Below are positions 25,768 to 33,941 of a stretch of DNA of 47,224 nt, piece by piece; position 1 is the stretch's first letter, and the number at the start of each line of letters is the position of its first letter. The position numbers and the translations under genes are program-made. The stretch comes from Trueperaceae bacterium. Its GTDB lineage: Bacteria > Deinococcota > Deinococci > Deinococcales > Trueperaceae. The stretch covers positions 1-47,224 of the forward strand of contig DASVDQ010000033.1 in assembly GCA_036381035.1 (NCBI GenBank). The letters run 5' to 3'. The notes under the pieces are model-generated. The model ran no database searches and was not told where the DNA came from. It saw only the letters and a program-made list of their open reading frames with translations.

Positions 25768-26399
25768 AGGCAGTCTCCCAGGGACGCGCACTGCGGGTTC
25801 TTGAGCCCCACGGTGACGATCACCGGGTTCTCGCGCCCGCCGGCGTCCGTGAACCTCAGGCTGAGGCTGATGCCGCGCAGGTCCGGGTCGAGCGGCCTGT
25901 TGAGCGCGGCGGAGTCCGTGGCGACGACGAACATCGACTGCGCCCGGTCCAGCCAGGCCTCGACCTGCATGTCCACGACGCCGTGCACCGCCTCCTGCGC
26001 GTCCTCGCCGGTGACCTGGCGGTAGAGGGAACCGTCCTGCACGAAGTAGGTGACCTCGGTGAGCTCGCAGGAGCCGCTGACGTAGCGGTCCTCGTAGTAG
26101 CGGACGGTGATGCTGTCTGCCGAGCCGCTCGCGCCGTCGGTGGCGACGAGCGGCTGGCCGCTGAACGCGCGGGTGAGCGCGTCGTCGTCGGTGCAGCGGT
26201 AGCCGGCCAGCCCGATCTCGTACTGGAGCAGCGAGATCGCCGCCTGGATGCCCTGCCGCACCTCGGAGACCTCCTCGTTGACGCGGTAGGCCCTGGCGGA
26301 GCTGCTGTAGAGCAGCGCCGCCACCGTCAGCACGACGGCCGCCACGGCCGCGGCGATCAGCAGCTCAAGGACCGTGAAGCCCGCGTCGCCTCTGCGCAT
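25764..26399 (-). CDS. PilW-like minor prepilin (cluster 1)
   Basis: 211 aa. The type IV prepilin leader MRRGDAG is followed by FTVLELLIAAAVAAVVLTVA: cleavage after Gly, Phe+1 and Glu5 of the mature chain are as expected for PilD processing. A long alpha helix continues (ALLYSSSARAYRVNEEVSEV), then the globular head with cysteines (YRCTDDD, GSCELTEVTYF, NPQCASLGDCL). The head style matches PilW. Third gene of the cluster: its ATG overlaps the stop of the PilV-like gene by 1 nt, and its stop overlaps the start of the ComZ-like gene by 4 nt. Confidence 0.86.
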   Translation of the reverse strand: MRRGDAGFTVLELLIAAAVAAVVLTVAALLYSSSARAYRVNEEVSEVRQGIQAAISLLQYEIGLAGYRCTDDDALTRAFSGQPLVATDGASGSADSITVRYYEDRYVSGSCELTEVTYFVQDGSLYRQVTGEDAQEAVHGVVDMQVEAWLDRAQSMFVVATDSAALNRPLDPDLRGISLSLRFTDAGGRENPVIVTVGLKNPQCASLGDCL

Positions 26400-26794
26400 C
26401 ACCGCGCCACCGTCGAGGCCCTGAACGTGGCGCCGCCCGGGCCCGTGATGACGACGTCGACCTGCCTGGCGACGGCGTCCGTCACGCTCGCGTCGCGGCA
26501 GGCGATGTCGGCGCCGCTCATCTCGCAGGGCAGGACGTCGACGGTGCAGGCGAAGGCGTCGCTGGGCAGGCCCGAGCGACACGACTCGCCGTGCACGGGC
26601 GTGCTGACGTAGCGCGAGAACTCGCGCTGGAGCTGGAGCTCGCTCTGGGCGAGGTTCGCCATCTCCTGGGAGAGGACGGCGCCGCGCGTGCCGCGCAGGG
26701 CGGTGCCCTGGAGCGCGAAGACCGCCAGCACCGCGACGGCGAGGACGGCGACGGCGATGACGACCTCGAGCAGGGTCAGGCCGCTGGACCTCAC
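26399..26794 (-). CDS. PilV-like minor prepilin (cluster 1)
   Basis: 131 aa. Leader MRSSG then LTLLEVVIAVAVLAVAVLAV: Gly at the cleavage site and Glu5 are present. The helix runs into FALQGTALRGTRGAVLSQEM; the head has three cysteine-bearing segments (ESCRSG, FACTVD, LPCEMSGADIACRD). GTG 26794 overlaps the stop of the FimT/GspH-like gene (GTGA). The frame is open upstream but that stretch overlaps the previous gene. Confidence 0.84.
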   Translation of the reverse strand: MRSSGLTLLEVVIAVAVLAVAVLAVFALQGTALRGTRGAVLSQEMANLAQSELQLQREFSRYVSTPVHGESCRSGLPSDAFACTVDVLPCEMSGADIACRDASVTDAVARQVDVVITGPGGATFRASTVAR

Positions 26795-27309
26795 GGGCGC
26801 ACCACCCGCACCTGGCCGGCCGCCGACACGTCGACGGCGTAGGCCACGTCTCTCGCCCGGAACGTCGTGCTGCTCGCCATGAGGCCTCCGTTGCAGCGCT
26901 GCGCCCGCCCGTTGGGAAGCCACAGCATCTGGAGGTCCGGCATCGTGGTGCTGACCTCCAGGCCGCGGTACTCCGCCAGGTCGAGCTGTCCTATCTGGAC
27001 CTGGTCGCCGGTGCAGCTGACGTTCGAGGACTGCTGGGACGCGCGCACCGAGACGGTGCCGGCGTCCAGGTCGAGCGCGACGTTCACGGGCCTGTTGCGC
27101 TTGATGGCCTGCATGCGCGCCTCTTGGAGCAGCGCCTGGAAGTCCTGGGCGGCCAGTCGCGAGGCCGGCGCCCTGAAGGCCGCCACGGCGATGGCAGCGA
27201 GGACCCCGATGACGCCGAGCGCGACGAGCAGTTCTATGACGGTGAAGCCGTCGCGGTCGCGCCGCGGGGACGTGGGCGAGACCGCCGGGAGGACGGGATG
27301 GTATGTCAC
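26791..27309 (-). CDS. GspH/FimT-like pseudopilin (cluster 1, first gene)
   Basis: 172 aa. A 20-residue leader ends in RRDRDG, then FTVIELLVALGVIGVLAAIA, the classical N-methylated pilin N-terminus with Glu5. Helix then AAQDFQALLQEARMQAIKRN, characteristic of FimT/GspH, and a head with NVSCTGDQ and AQRCNGG cysteines. First gene of a four-gene unit with overlapping starts and stops. GTG 27309 follows the -10 TACTGT by 8 nt, so it appears leaderless. The unusually long leader suggests the start may lie further in, but no alternative start with a better signal is seen. Confidence 0.85.
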   Translation of the reverse strand: MTYHPVLPAVSPTSPRRDRDGFTVIELLVALGVIGVLAAIAVAAFRAPASRLAAQDFQALLQEARMQAIKRNRPVNVALDLDAGTVSVRASQQSSNVSCTGDQVQIGQLDLAEYRGLEVSTTMPDLQMLWLPNGRAQRCNGGLMASSTTFRARDVAYAVDVSAAGQVRVVRP

Positions 27310-27317
27310 GCACTCTT

Positions 27318-27323
27318 ACAGTA
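27318..27323 (-). promoter_or_regulatory. -10 element of pilin cluster 1
   Basis: TACTGT on the minus strand, 8 nt before the GTG at 27309. No clear -35, so an activator may be needed. Confidence 0.5.
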
Positions 27324-27386
27324 CGCTGGCGGCCGCAGTAGGGCTAGTGCATCCGTCAGGTGCGCCGGCGGCGCGGCAGCGCGACG

Positions 27387-28574
27387 TCAGGCCAGGAAGC
27401 GTCCCAGGTGCTGCGCGACCTGCGCGAACTCGATGAGGAACGCGTCGTGCCCGTGGGGCGACCTGATGCGCGCGTACTCGGCGTTCGGCAGCGCGGCGGC
27501 CAGGTCACGCACCTCGCTCTCCGGGTAGAGCACGTCGGAGTCGATGCCGATGACCAGCGCCGGCATCGTCAGGCGCGACAGCACCGCCTCCGTGCCGCCG
27601 CGCCCGGCGCCCACGTCGTGGTCGTCCATCGCCAGCGTCAGGTAGATGTAGGTGTTCGCGTCGAAGCGCCGCACCAGCTTCTCGCCCTGGTACGCGAGGT
27701 AGCTGGCGACCTGGTAGGAGGCCGAGACGAGCCCGTCCGCCCCGACGCGCCCGTCTTCGCACCGCGACCGGCCGAACTTCCGCTCGATCGAGGCGGGAGC
27801 GCGGTAGCTGAGCATCGCGATCGCCCGCGCCAGCCCCAGGCCCGCCGCCGGCTGCCTGTCGAGCCTGTACTGGCCGCCCTGCCAAGCCGGGTCCGTGACG
27901 ATGGCGCGCCTGGCGACCTCGTTGAGGCCGATCGCCCACGCCGAGTGACGCGCGCCGATCGCGATGGGGACGATCGAGCGCACCATCTCGGGGTACATGG
28001 CGGCCCACTCGAGGACCTGCATGCCGCCCATCGACCCGCCGACGACCGCCCGCAGCGAGCTCACGCCCAGGCGGTCGAGGAGGCGCCTCTGCACGGCAAC
28101 CATGTCGCGCACCGTGTAGCGGGGGAAGCGCGTGCCGTACGGCCGACCGGTGGACGGGTCGAGGCTCGTGGGCCCCGTGGTGCCGTAGCAGCCGCCTAGC
28201 ACGTTGCTGGACACCACGTGCAGCCTGTCGGTGTCGATGGCCTTGCCGGGGCCGATGAGCGCGTCCCACCAGCCCGGCGCTCCGTCCCTCTCCCCCACGC
28301 CGGCGGCGTGGGCGGAGCCGGTCAGCGCGTGGCAGACGAGGACCGTGTTGTCGCCCGCCGCGTCGCGCCGACCGTACTCCTCGTACGCCACGGCCACGTG
28401 CTCGAGGCGTCCGCCCAGCTCCAGCTCCAGTGGGTCCTCGGGCGTGGCGACGTCCACGACGCGCGTCGCCACGCTCCCGAGGCTGCGTTCCCTGGGCTCC
28501 CACGTGCGCGCGATCAGCGCGGCGTGCTCGCCCCAGGTCTCGTGGAAGAGGGTCGGGGCGTCAGTCGGCGGCAC
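27387..28574 (-). CDS. metX: Homoserine O-acetyltransferase
   Basis: 395 aa from GTG 28574 (an upstream GTG at 28610 in the same frame is possible). Alpha/beta-hydrolase acyltransferase that activates homoserine with acetyl-CoA for methionine synthesis. Seen: [52 protein letters not shown], the nucleophile elbow [13 protein letters not shown], and the C-terminal [14 protein letters not shown] (Asp) and [10 protein letters not shown] (His). The SxNxxGGCxGT block identifies MetX/MetXA enzymes. The start overlaps the end of metY by 14 nt, so the pair is translated together under the upstream SAM-I riboswitch. Confidence 0.96.
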   Translation of the reverse strand: MPPTDAPTLFHETWGEHAALIARTWEPRERSLGSVATRVVDVATPEDPLELELGGRLEHVAVAYEEYGRRDAAGDNTVLVCHALTGSAHAAGVGERDGAPGWWDALIGPGKAIDTDRLHVVSSNVLGGCYGTTGPTSLDPSTGRPYGTRFPRYTVRDMVAVQRRLLDRLGVSSLRAVVGGSMGGMQVLEWAAMYPEMVRSIVPIAIGARHSAWAIGLNEVARRAIVTDPAWQGGQYRLDRQPAAGLGLARAIAMLSYRAPASIERKFGRSRCEDGRVGADGLVSASYQVASYLAYQGEKLVRRFDANTYIYLTLAMDDHDVGAGRGGTEAVLSRLTMPALVIGIDSDVLYPESEVRDLAAALPNAEYARIRSPHGHDAFLIEFAQVAQHLGRFLA

Positions 28575-29907
28575 GGTCCGAGCTGACGCTCTGGGTGCCG
28601 CCGCCGGCACGACGCGCGGCCTCCAGCGCCTGCGCGAAGTCGTCGATGAGGTCGTCGACGTGCTCGATGCCGGGGCACACGCGGATCAGCCCGGGCGTGA
28701 CGCCGGCCGCGAGCAGCTCGTCCTCGTCGAGCTGCGAGTGGGTCGTGCTGGCAGGGTGGGTGACGCTGGTCTTGGCGTCCCCGAGGTTCACGAGGCGGGA
28801 GGCGAGCTTGAGCGCGTCGAGGAACGCCTTGCCGGCCGCCACGCCGCCCTCGAGCTCGAAGTTGAAGACGGCGCCGGCGCCGCGCGGGAAGTCCTTCCTG
28901 GCGCGCTCGAAGCTCGGGTGGTCCGGCAGCTCCGGGTACACGACGCGCGTGACGCCCTCCTGTTGGCCGAACCACTCGACGAGGCGGCGCGTGTTGTAGA
29001 CGTGGCGCTCGGCGCGCAGGCTCAGCGTCTCGAGGCCCTGGAGGAAGAGGAAGGCCTGGTGCGGCGAGAGCGCCTGGCCCTGGTCGCGCAGGCCCTCCAC
29101 GCGGGCGCGTATCGCGAAGGCGATGTTCCCGAACGGCCCGTCCTTGCCGAAGACGTCGGTGAACACCAGCCCGTGGTAGCTGGGGCTCGGCTCGGAGAAG
29201 CCGGGGTAGCGCCCGTTGGCCCAGTCGAACGTGCCTAGGTCGACGATCAGCCCCCCTACTCCCGTGCCGTGGCCGTTGATCCACTTCGTCGCCGAGTGGA
29301 CGACGATGTCGGCACCGTGGTCGACGGGGCGGTAGAGGTAGCCGCCGATCGCCGTGGTGTTGTCCACCACCACGGCCACGCCGCGCTCGTGGGCCACGGT
29401 GCTGATGGCGTCCAGGTCGCAGAGCCGGAGGGAGGGGTTCGGGATGGTCTCGATGAAGATGGCCTTCGTGCGGTCGTCGATGAGCCTGGCGTAGTCGTCG
29501 GGGTCGTCGTCCTCGCCCACGAACCGCGCCTCGATGCCGAGGCGCCGCAGCGTGACCGACAGCATGTTGCGGCTGCCGCCGTAGAGGTTCGGCGAGGCCA
29601 CGATGTTGTCGCCCGCCTCGGCGAGCGTGGTGAAGGTGAGGAACTCGGCCGCGTGCCCCGAGGCCACGGCGAGGGCCGCGACGCCGCCCTCGAGCGCCGC
29701 GATGCGCTTCTCGAGGACGTCGTTCGTGGGGTTCATGATACGGCTGTAGATGTTGCCGAACTCCTGCAGCGCGAACAGGCGCGAGGCGTGGTCGGCGTCG
29801 TCGAAGCCGTAGGCGGTCGTCTGGTAGATGGGCACGGCGCGCGACTTCGTCGCGGGGTCGATCTCTTGGCCGGCGTGGACCTGGAGGGTCTCGAAGCGGT
29901 AGGACAT
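28561..29907 (-). CDS. metY: O-acetylhomoserine sulfhydrylase (aminocarboxypropyltransferase)
   Basis: 448 aa PLP enzyme. It makes homocysteine from O-acetylhomoserine and sulfide, directly after MetX. Seen: [45 protein letters not shown], Asp182 in AVVVDNTTA, and the PLP lysine Lys208 in [14 protein letters not shown]; the C-terminus has [17 protein letters not shown]. Length is typical of MetY and longer than cystathionine gamma-synthases. ATG 29907 has GAGGAG 6 nt before it. The frame opens further upstream, but that region is the riboswitch leader. First gene of the riboswitch-controlled metY-metX operon. Confidence 0.97.
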   Translation of the reverse strand: MSYRFETLQVHAGQEIDPATKSRAVPIYQTTAYGFDDADHASRLFALQEFGNIYSRIMNPTNDVLEKRIAALEGGVAALAVASGHAAEFLTFTTLAEAGDNIVASPNLYGGSRNMLSVTLRRLGIEARFVGEDDDPDDYARLIDDRTKAIFIETIPNPSLRLCDLDAISTVAHERGVAVVVDNTTAIGGYLYRPVDHGADIVVHSATKWINGHGTGVGGLIVDLGTFDWANGRYPGFSEPSPSYHGLVFTDVFGKDGPFGNIAFAIRARVEGLRDQGQALSPHQAFLFLQGLETLSLRAERHVYNTRRLVEWFGQQEGVTRVVYPELPDHPSFERARKDFPRGAGAVFNFELEGGVAAGKAFLDALKLASRLVNLGDAKTSVTHPASTTHSQLDEDELLAAGVTPGLIRVCPGIEHVDDLIDDFAQALEAARRAGGGTQSVSSDRAAD

Positions 29908-30006
29908 GTCAGCTCCTCGGGGTTGGGGACTAGGTCGTGGTGTGTGGCTCCACGGGGAGGCCGGCGCCCGGGCCGCCGCGTCGGCGGCTCGCGACACGCC
30001 TCCCCG

Positions 30007-30070
30007 CCCGCGCCTGCTGCCGGCGCGGGCCCGGGCACGCGGCTCTGAGTGGCGCCCCTGCCAGGGCGCC
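30007..30070 (-). terminator. Expression-platform hairpins between the SAM riboswitch and metY
   Basis: Two stems stand between the aptamer and metY: 30051-30057/30064-30070 (GGCGCCC/GGGCGCC, 6-nt loop) and 30007-30014/30022-30029 (CCCGCGCC/GGCGCGGG, 7-nt loop). Either could be the SAM-dependent terminator. A U-tract is absent. The leader from aptamer to ATG is about 220 nt, long for an S-box gene. Confidence 0.4.
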
Positions 30071-30129
30071 GGCTCAGGCCGCGCTGAGCATTCGCCTCGT
30101 CTTAGCGTTCGCTGTGGTCACGCCTGCTC

Positions 30130-30249
30130 CTTATCTCCCCGGCGGCTCGCCATCGTGACTGCCACCGCCGGCTGGACTTAGCACCCGCCTAGATGGAGGC
30201 TGGTTGCTGCGGCGTCGTCGGGCCAGGTCCCTCAGCCGCTCTCGATAAG
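30130..30249 (-). ncRNA. SAM-I (S-box) riboswitch
   Basis: Read on the minus strand from 30249. P1 is CTTATC (30249-30244) pairing with GATAAG (30135-30130). The conserved core is complete: AGAGCGGCTGAGGGACCTGG, then CCCGACGACGCC, GCAGCAACC, and GGTGCTAAGTCCAGC. The P4 arm is extended and GC-rich. It binds S-adenosylmethionine and normally shuts off downstream methionine genes, here metY-metX, when SAM is high. Confidence 0.95.
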
Positions 30250-30349
30250 TCCGGCCTTCGCCCGGCCGGTGGGCTCATCGGGGTCTCCCCCGCGCCGGGG
30301 CGGCGCCCCGGCTCGCCCTCGCGCCTGTGGCGCGCGAGCGATGAAGCGG

Positions 30350-30379
30350 AGTAGAGCACGTCGCGCCCTCGCCTTGCAA
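30350..30379 (-). promoter_or_regulatory. Candidate promoter of the riboswitch-metY-metX operon
   Basis: Minus strand: -35 TTGCAA (30379-30374), 18-nt spacer, -10 TCTACT (30355-30350). It would give about 95 nt of leader before the aptamer, including the hairpin GCCGGGGC/GCCCCGGC (30294-30312). Confidence 0.4.
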
Positions 30380-30424
30380 GCCCCGGGGCACGCCACGCGA
30401 CCCGCGCCCGCGCGAGGCGGGCCA

Positions 30425-30430
30425 TAGGAT
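30425..30430 (+). promoter_or_regulatory. -10 element before the PAF-acetylhydrolase remnant
   Basis: TAGGAT, 6 nt before the GTG at 30437; typical leaderless spacing, still intact although the gene is broken. Confidence 0.45.
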
Positions 30431-30436
30431 GCGCTG

Positions 30437-31000
30437 GTGCGGACGCTCATCGCCGTCATCCTGGTCCTGGCGCTCGCCGCCTACCTGGCGTACCGCTTCG
30501 TCTTCCCCGTCCCGCGCTTCCCCCAGCCGACCGGCGAGTACGCGATAGGCACGCGCCGCTACCACTGGGTCGACGCCTCGCGCCCGGACCCGTTCGTACC
30601 CGGCAGCGACTCTCGCGAGCTGATGGTGCAGGTGTGGTACCCGGCCGCCTCCCGGCCGAGGGGCGACCCGGCGCCCTACCTGAGCAGCGCCGCCCTGCGC
30701 GACGCCGTGGCCGCCTTCTTCCGGCTGCCCGGGTTCTTCCTGCGCAACGTGCAGTACGCGCCCACCCACGCGTTCGTCGACGCTCCTCCCGCGGCGTGGA
30801 GTCGTTCAGGCGGGAGCGCGAGCGCGCGGGCGGCTGGCCGGAGAACGAGATCGCGCACACGGTCGGCGACCAACTGGCTCTGTTCGAGCGCTCGTCCGCC
30901 GACGCCTACCACCTCGAGGCCGACGCGATGTTCCACGTGAACTGGACCGACGCGCCCATCCTCACGCCGGTGACCGGCGCGACGCCGGGTCCGCGGGGTC
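30437..31000 (+). pseudogene. Internally deleted, frameshifted PAF-acetylhydrolase-type gene
   Basis: From GTG 30437, an N-terminal helix (LIAVILVLALAAYLAYRFVF) is followed by EYAIGTRRYHWVDASRPDPF and RELMVQVWYPA, the N-terminal domain of platelet-activating-factor acetylhydrolase-type esterases, ending near APTHAFVDAPP (about 30790). In a different frame downstream come RERERAGGWPENEIAHTVGD and YHLEADAMFHVNWTDAPILT, which matches the C-terminal FHxNFTDxPLLSP region. The whole catalytic core with the GxSxG serine is missing and the frame changes at the junction, so this is a decayed gene. The second frame runs on without a stop into the methyltransferase, which a gene caller may wrongly fuse. 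Confidence 0.75.
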
Positions 31001-31066
31001 GCCGTGACCCGCGCAGCCACGCGCCACCGAGGCGGGTGCGTCTCATCGACGCTCATGACGCGCGGA

Positions 31067-31072
31067 TAGCAT
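31067..31072 (+). promoter_or_regulatory. -10 element before the methyltransferase gene
   Basis: TAGCAT, 8 nt before the ATG at 31081; leaderless spacing. It supports 31081 rather than an upstream start. Confidence 0.55.
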
Positions 31073-31080
31073 CTGCTGTC

Positions 31081-31878
31081 ATGTCCGTCCAGTACGCGAC
31101 ACCCGACAGGCTGAAGGACCGGCTCGCGCTCCACGAGCGCTTCGCGCCCGAGCAGGAGCCGTTCCACTCCTGGCTGTTCCGGCAGGTCCAGGCGCCCGCA
31201 CGCGCCGACGTGCTCGAGGTCGGCTGCGGCTCCGGCCACATGTGGACGGTGGTCGCGCCGGCGGTGCCGCGGGGCTGGCGTCTCACGCTCAGCGACCCGT
31301 CCGAGGGGATGCTGGCCGAGACGCGCGCGAACCTGCGGCGCGTGGGGCTCGAGGCCGACCTGCGCCGGCACACCGCGGCGGACATGCCGTACGCGGACGC
31401 GTCGTTCGACGTCGCGTTCGCGAACCACATGCTCTACCTCGTGCCCGACGCGCGCACCGCCGTCGCCGAGCTGCGTCGCGTGCTGCGGCCGGGCGGACGG
31501 CTCTACGCCGCCACTAACGGCACCAGCCACGTGAAGGAGCTCCACGACGAGCGCGAACGGCTCGTGGAGCTGCTGCCTCAGCTCGACGTCGAGCGGGTGG
31601 ACCTCAGGCGGTTCGCCCTCGACACGGGCAAGACGCTGCTCGAGGCCTACTTCGACGAGGTGAGGGTCTTCGAGCGGCGCGACGTCCTGCTCGTCACCGA
31701 GGTCGAGCCCTTCGTGAGGTACGTCCTCTCCCTCGTCAACTCCCCCCTCGACGAGCTGCTGGCCCGCGACCCTGACGCGGCGGCGCGCTTCCGCGCCTGG
31801 CGCGAGTCCGTCGAGGACCGCTTCGCCAGGGGGCCCGTGCGCGTGCAGCGCTACAGCGGCTTCTTCGAGGCGTTCTAG
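31081..31878 (+). CDS. Class I SAM-dependent methyltransferase
   Basis: 265 aa. Motif I is ADVLEVGCGSGHMWTVVAP (about residues 40-58), the acidic post-I residue is in LTLSDPSEGML, then ADMPYADASFDVAFANHMLY (motif II) and AELRRVLRPGGRLYAATNGT (motif III). This is the Methyltransf_11/25 layout of small-molecule methyltransferases. N-terminal LKDRLALHERFAPEQEPFHS is typical of the YcgJ-like group. The substrate is unknown. It begins 80 nt after the PAF-acetylhydrolase remnant, whose second frame is in register with it; the -10 at 31067 supports the internal ATG. Confidence 0.9.
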   Translation: MSVQYATPDRLKDRLALHERFAPEQEPFHSWLFRQVQAPARADVLEVGCGSGHMWTVVAPAVPRGWRLTLSDPSEGMLAETRANLRRVGLEADLRRHTAADMPYADASFDVAFANHMLYLVPDARTAVAELRRVLRPGGRLYAATNGTSHVKELHDERERLVELLPQLDVERVDLRRFALDTGKTLLEAYFDEVRVFERRDVLLVTEVEPFVRYVLSLVNSPLDELLARDPDAAARFRAWRESVEDRFARGPVRVQRYSGFFEAF

Positions 31879-31910
31879 GGCGCGACTGACGGGGGCCGCG
31901 CGTGGCGGCT

Positions 31911-31916
31911 TATCAT
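31911..31916 (+). promoter_or_regulatory. -10 element before the inositol-monophosphatase family gene
   Basis: TATCAT, 6 nt before the ATG at 31923; leaderless spacing. Confidence 0.55.
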
Positions 31917-31922
31917 CGGCCG

Positions 31923-32867
31923 ATGCTTCCGGCCGACCTGTGGGAACCGAAGGAAGCCGCCGTGCGGCTCGCCGCCGAGCTCGGCCGCTGGGCGAGGGAG
32001 CGCTCCGACGAGCACTTCGCCGGCGGCGGGAGCCTGGGCGTCTCGTCGAAGTCGAGCCCCGGAGACTTCGTCACCTCCGTCGACCTCGCCGTGCAGGAGC
32101 GTCTCGTCGCGGCCCTCACGGCGGCCTTCCCCGGCTTCGGCCTGCTCGGCGAGGAGGCGGGGCTGTCGCGCGTCGAGACGGACGAGCCCGTGTGGGTCAT
32201 CGACCCCATCGACGGCACGCACAACTTCCTCCGCAACTACCCCGGCTTCTGCGTGTCGATCGGCCTGGTGCACCGCGGACGGCCCGTCCTCGGCGCGATC
32301 TACGAGTCGTCGTCCGACGCCGTCAGCTGGGCCGTGGCGGGCGGAGGGGCGTGGCGCGAGCCGGCCGAGGCGGTGCTCGCGCGCGCGCAGGGCGCTGCTC
32401 GCCGGTCGACGAGCTTCTCAGGCCCGCCCTCCGGCGAGAGCGCCGAGCGCCTGCGAGTCTCCACGCACCGCCGCCTCGAGCTGGCCCTGCTCACCTCGGG
32501 CTTCACGAACGCCGCCGCCAACGACGCGGCCACGATGGCCGTCTTCGGAGACCTGCTGCGCAGCGCCGCCGGCTGCCGCCTCAGCGGCTCGGCGTGCCGC
32601 GACCTGTCGCTGGTCGCGTCGGGTCGCGTGGACGTGTTCTTCCAGCACGGCATCAGCCCCTGGGACGTGGCGGCCGGCGCGGTGATCGTCGAGGAGGCCG
32701 GCGGGCGCGTCCACCTGGAGCTGAGCGGGCCCGACCTGACCCGCTCCGGCCCGCTGAACGTCTTCGCCGGGGCACCGGGCGTGCTCGAAGAGGTCCTCGA
32801 CCGCCGGCGCGCGGTCCTGGAGGCGTTCGGCGCGTCCGCAGCGGTGCCGGGCCCGAGCCCGCGCTGA
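31923..32867 (+). CDS. Inositol monophosphatase family protein
   Basis: 314 aa. The Mg2+-dependent phosphatase motifs are complete: LLGEEAG (Glu), WVIDPIDGTHNFLRNYPGF (DPIDGT) and GISPWDVAAGAVIVEEAGG (WDxAAG). Members dephosphorylate inositol-1-phosphate, fructose-1,6-bisphosphate, histidinol phosphate or 3'-phosphoadenosine-5'-phosphate. The insertion at about residues 150-185 is Ala/Ser-rich and not strongly conserved in the family. Its promoter is leaderless; it is convergent with the astacin-like gene. Confidence 0.93.
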   Translation: MLPADLWEPKEAAVRLAAELGRWARERSDEHFAGGGSLGVSSKSSPGDFVTSVDLAVQERLVAALTAAFPGFGLLGEEAGLSRVETDEPVWVIDPIDGTHNFLRNYPGFCVSIGLVHRGRPVLGAIYESSSDAVSWAVAGGGAWREPAEAVLARAQGAARRSTSFSGPPSGESAERLRVSTHRRLELALLTSGFTNAAANDAATMAVFGDLLRSAAGCRLSGSACRDLSLVASGRVDVFFQHGISPWDVAAGAVIVEEAGGRVHLELSGPDLTRSGPLNVFAGAPGVLEEVLDRRRAVLEAFGASAAVPGPSPR

Positions 32868-32918
32868 CCGCCGGCCGGAGCGGCGGGCGGGGAGCTCGCG
32901 GCCCGCGACCGGGAGCCC

Positions 32919-33788
32919 CTAGCTCCGCGAGCAGCGGGGGTACATCGCCATCACGGTGGCCACGTCGCCGGGCGACAGGCCGTCGCGCTGGCCGATGGTG
33001 ACGTTCGGGTCTATGGGCGTGATCGTGTCCTCGCCGTTCTTGCTGAACGCCCAGCTCGGGTAGTGCATGATCGAGCCGTAGTCGTACGGCCCGTAGTCGT
33101 CGCCGTCGGTGATGCGCTGGTTGAACTGGGCCTTCATCCCGTCCTGGATGTTCTCCCAGTGGATGCGCACGTACAGGTCGCGGTCCTCGCGGCTCTGCTC
33201 GTGCCACAGGCCCACGGCGTGGCCGATCTCGTGGATCACCGAGCCGACGTCGCACTCCGCTCCCAGCGAGACGTCCTGCTTGCCGCCGCGCATGCCCACG
33301 TACGACCAGCAGCCGCCCGCGTCGGTGAAGTTGACGTAGTTCGGGTACCGCGCCGCGTTGTCCGGGGTGCGCTCGACGAACCGGAACGGCGTGTGCTCGC
33401 TCCAGTGCTCGATGGCCGCCCTGACGCGGTCGGGCTCCGGCAGCTCGGGGTCGATGACGTAGGGCATCACGCAGTTCGGCCAGCGGAAGGTCTGGTGCGG
33501 GATGCCGATGCCGTAGGCGCGCCTGTCGCCGAGGGCCGCGGCGTTCCGCGCCTGGTCGGTGAGGCGCCTGACGTCGCTGACGGCGCCCAGCGCGATGTCG
33601 CCCTCGACGATCGCGATGCCGTCGACGTCGTAGTAGGTGACGGCCTTGCGCGTGAACGTCGTGCCCGCGATGACGGCGACGTCCATCCGCTGCGAACCGG
33701 CCTGCTCGCACGCCTTCGAGCGGGCGCGCTCTGCGCCGGCGGGCGGCACGGTGGAGGGCCGGTCGCCGCCGGCCCTCTGGTCCGTCAC
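32919..33788 (-). CDS. Astacin-like (M12A) zinc metalloprotease
   Basis: 289 aa. The zinc site and flanks are complete: VGSVIHEIGHAVGLWHEQSR (HExxHxxGxxHE) followed by the Met-turn GSIMHYPSWAFSK with the Tyr ligand of astacins (SIMHY). Also WPNCVMPYVIDPELPEPDR and CWSYVGMRGGKQDVSLGAEC, giving a disulfide-prone core. No signal peptide is seen; the first about 35 residues are polar and would be a propeptide or leader. GTG 33788 overlaps the stop of a 9-codon leader reading frame that has the Shine-Dalgarno. Bacterial astacins are usually secreted, so how it is exported, or whether it acts inside, is open. Confidence 0.9.
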   Translation of the reverse strand: MTDQRAGGDRPSTVPPAGAERARSKACEQAGSQRMDVAVIAGTTFTRKAVTYYDVDGIAIVEGDIALGAVSDVRRLTDQARNAAALGDRRAYGIGIPHQTFRWPNCVMPYVIDPELPEPDRVRAAIEHWSEHTPFRFVERTPDNAARYPNYVNFTDAGGCWSYVGMRGGKQDVSLGAECDVGSVIHEIGHAVGLWHEQSREDRDLYVRIHWENIQDGMKAQFNQRITDGDDYGPYDYGSIMHYPSWAFSKNGEDTITPIDPNVTIGQRDGLSPGDVATVMAMYPRCSRS

Positions 33789-33814
33789 GGGTTGCTCCCC
33801 AGGTTCTCGCTCAT
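33785..33814 (-). CDS. Nine-codon leader ORF coupled to the astacin-like gene
   Basis: ATG at 33814 with GGAGGACC in front encodes MSENLGSNP and stops at TGA 33787-33785, overlapping the GTG of the protease gene as GTGA. The Shine-Dalgarno therefore serves the leader, and protease translation would restart by coupling. Alternatively a one-base frameshift error separates a true ATG from the protease frame. No other feature is visible in this region (33815-33941). Confidence 0.45.
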   Translation of the reverse strand: MSENLGSNP

Positions 33815-33941
33815 GCGGTCCTCCCCGGAACCATCTCCCCCGCCATCATGGCGGTCTCGCGCGCACCGCACGGCGGCGGCCACGACCAGGCTACGCGACG
33901 TCTGACGCGACACGACCGAGCCACCGCGGGCAACGCTGCGG

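Noticed and set aside
30634..31080. Fusion of the methyltransferase with an upstream hydrolase part
   Set aside because: The joined frame begins inside a decayed gene; a -10 element and ATG at 31081 give a normal methyltransferase.
32868..32886. Hairpin CCGCCG/CGGCGG as terminator between the convergent IMPase and astacin genes
   Set aside because: Only 6 bp with a 7-nt loop and no T-run; too weak to call in GC-rich sequence.
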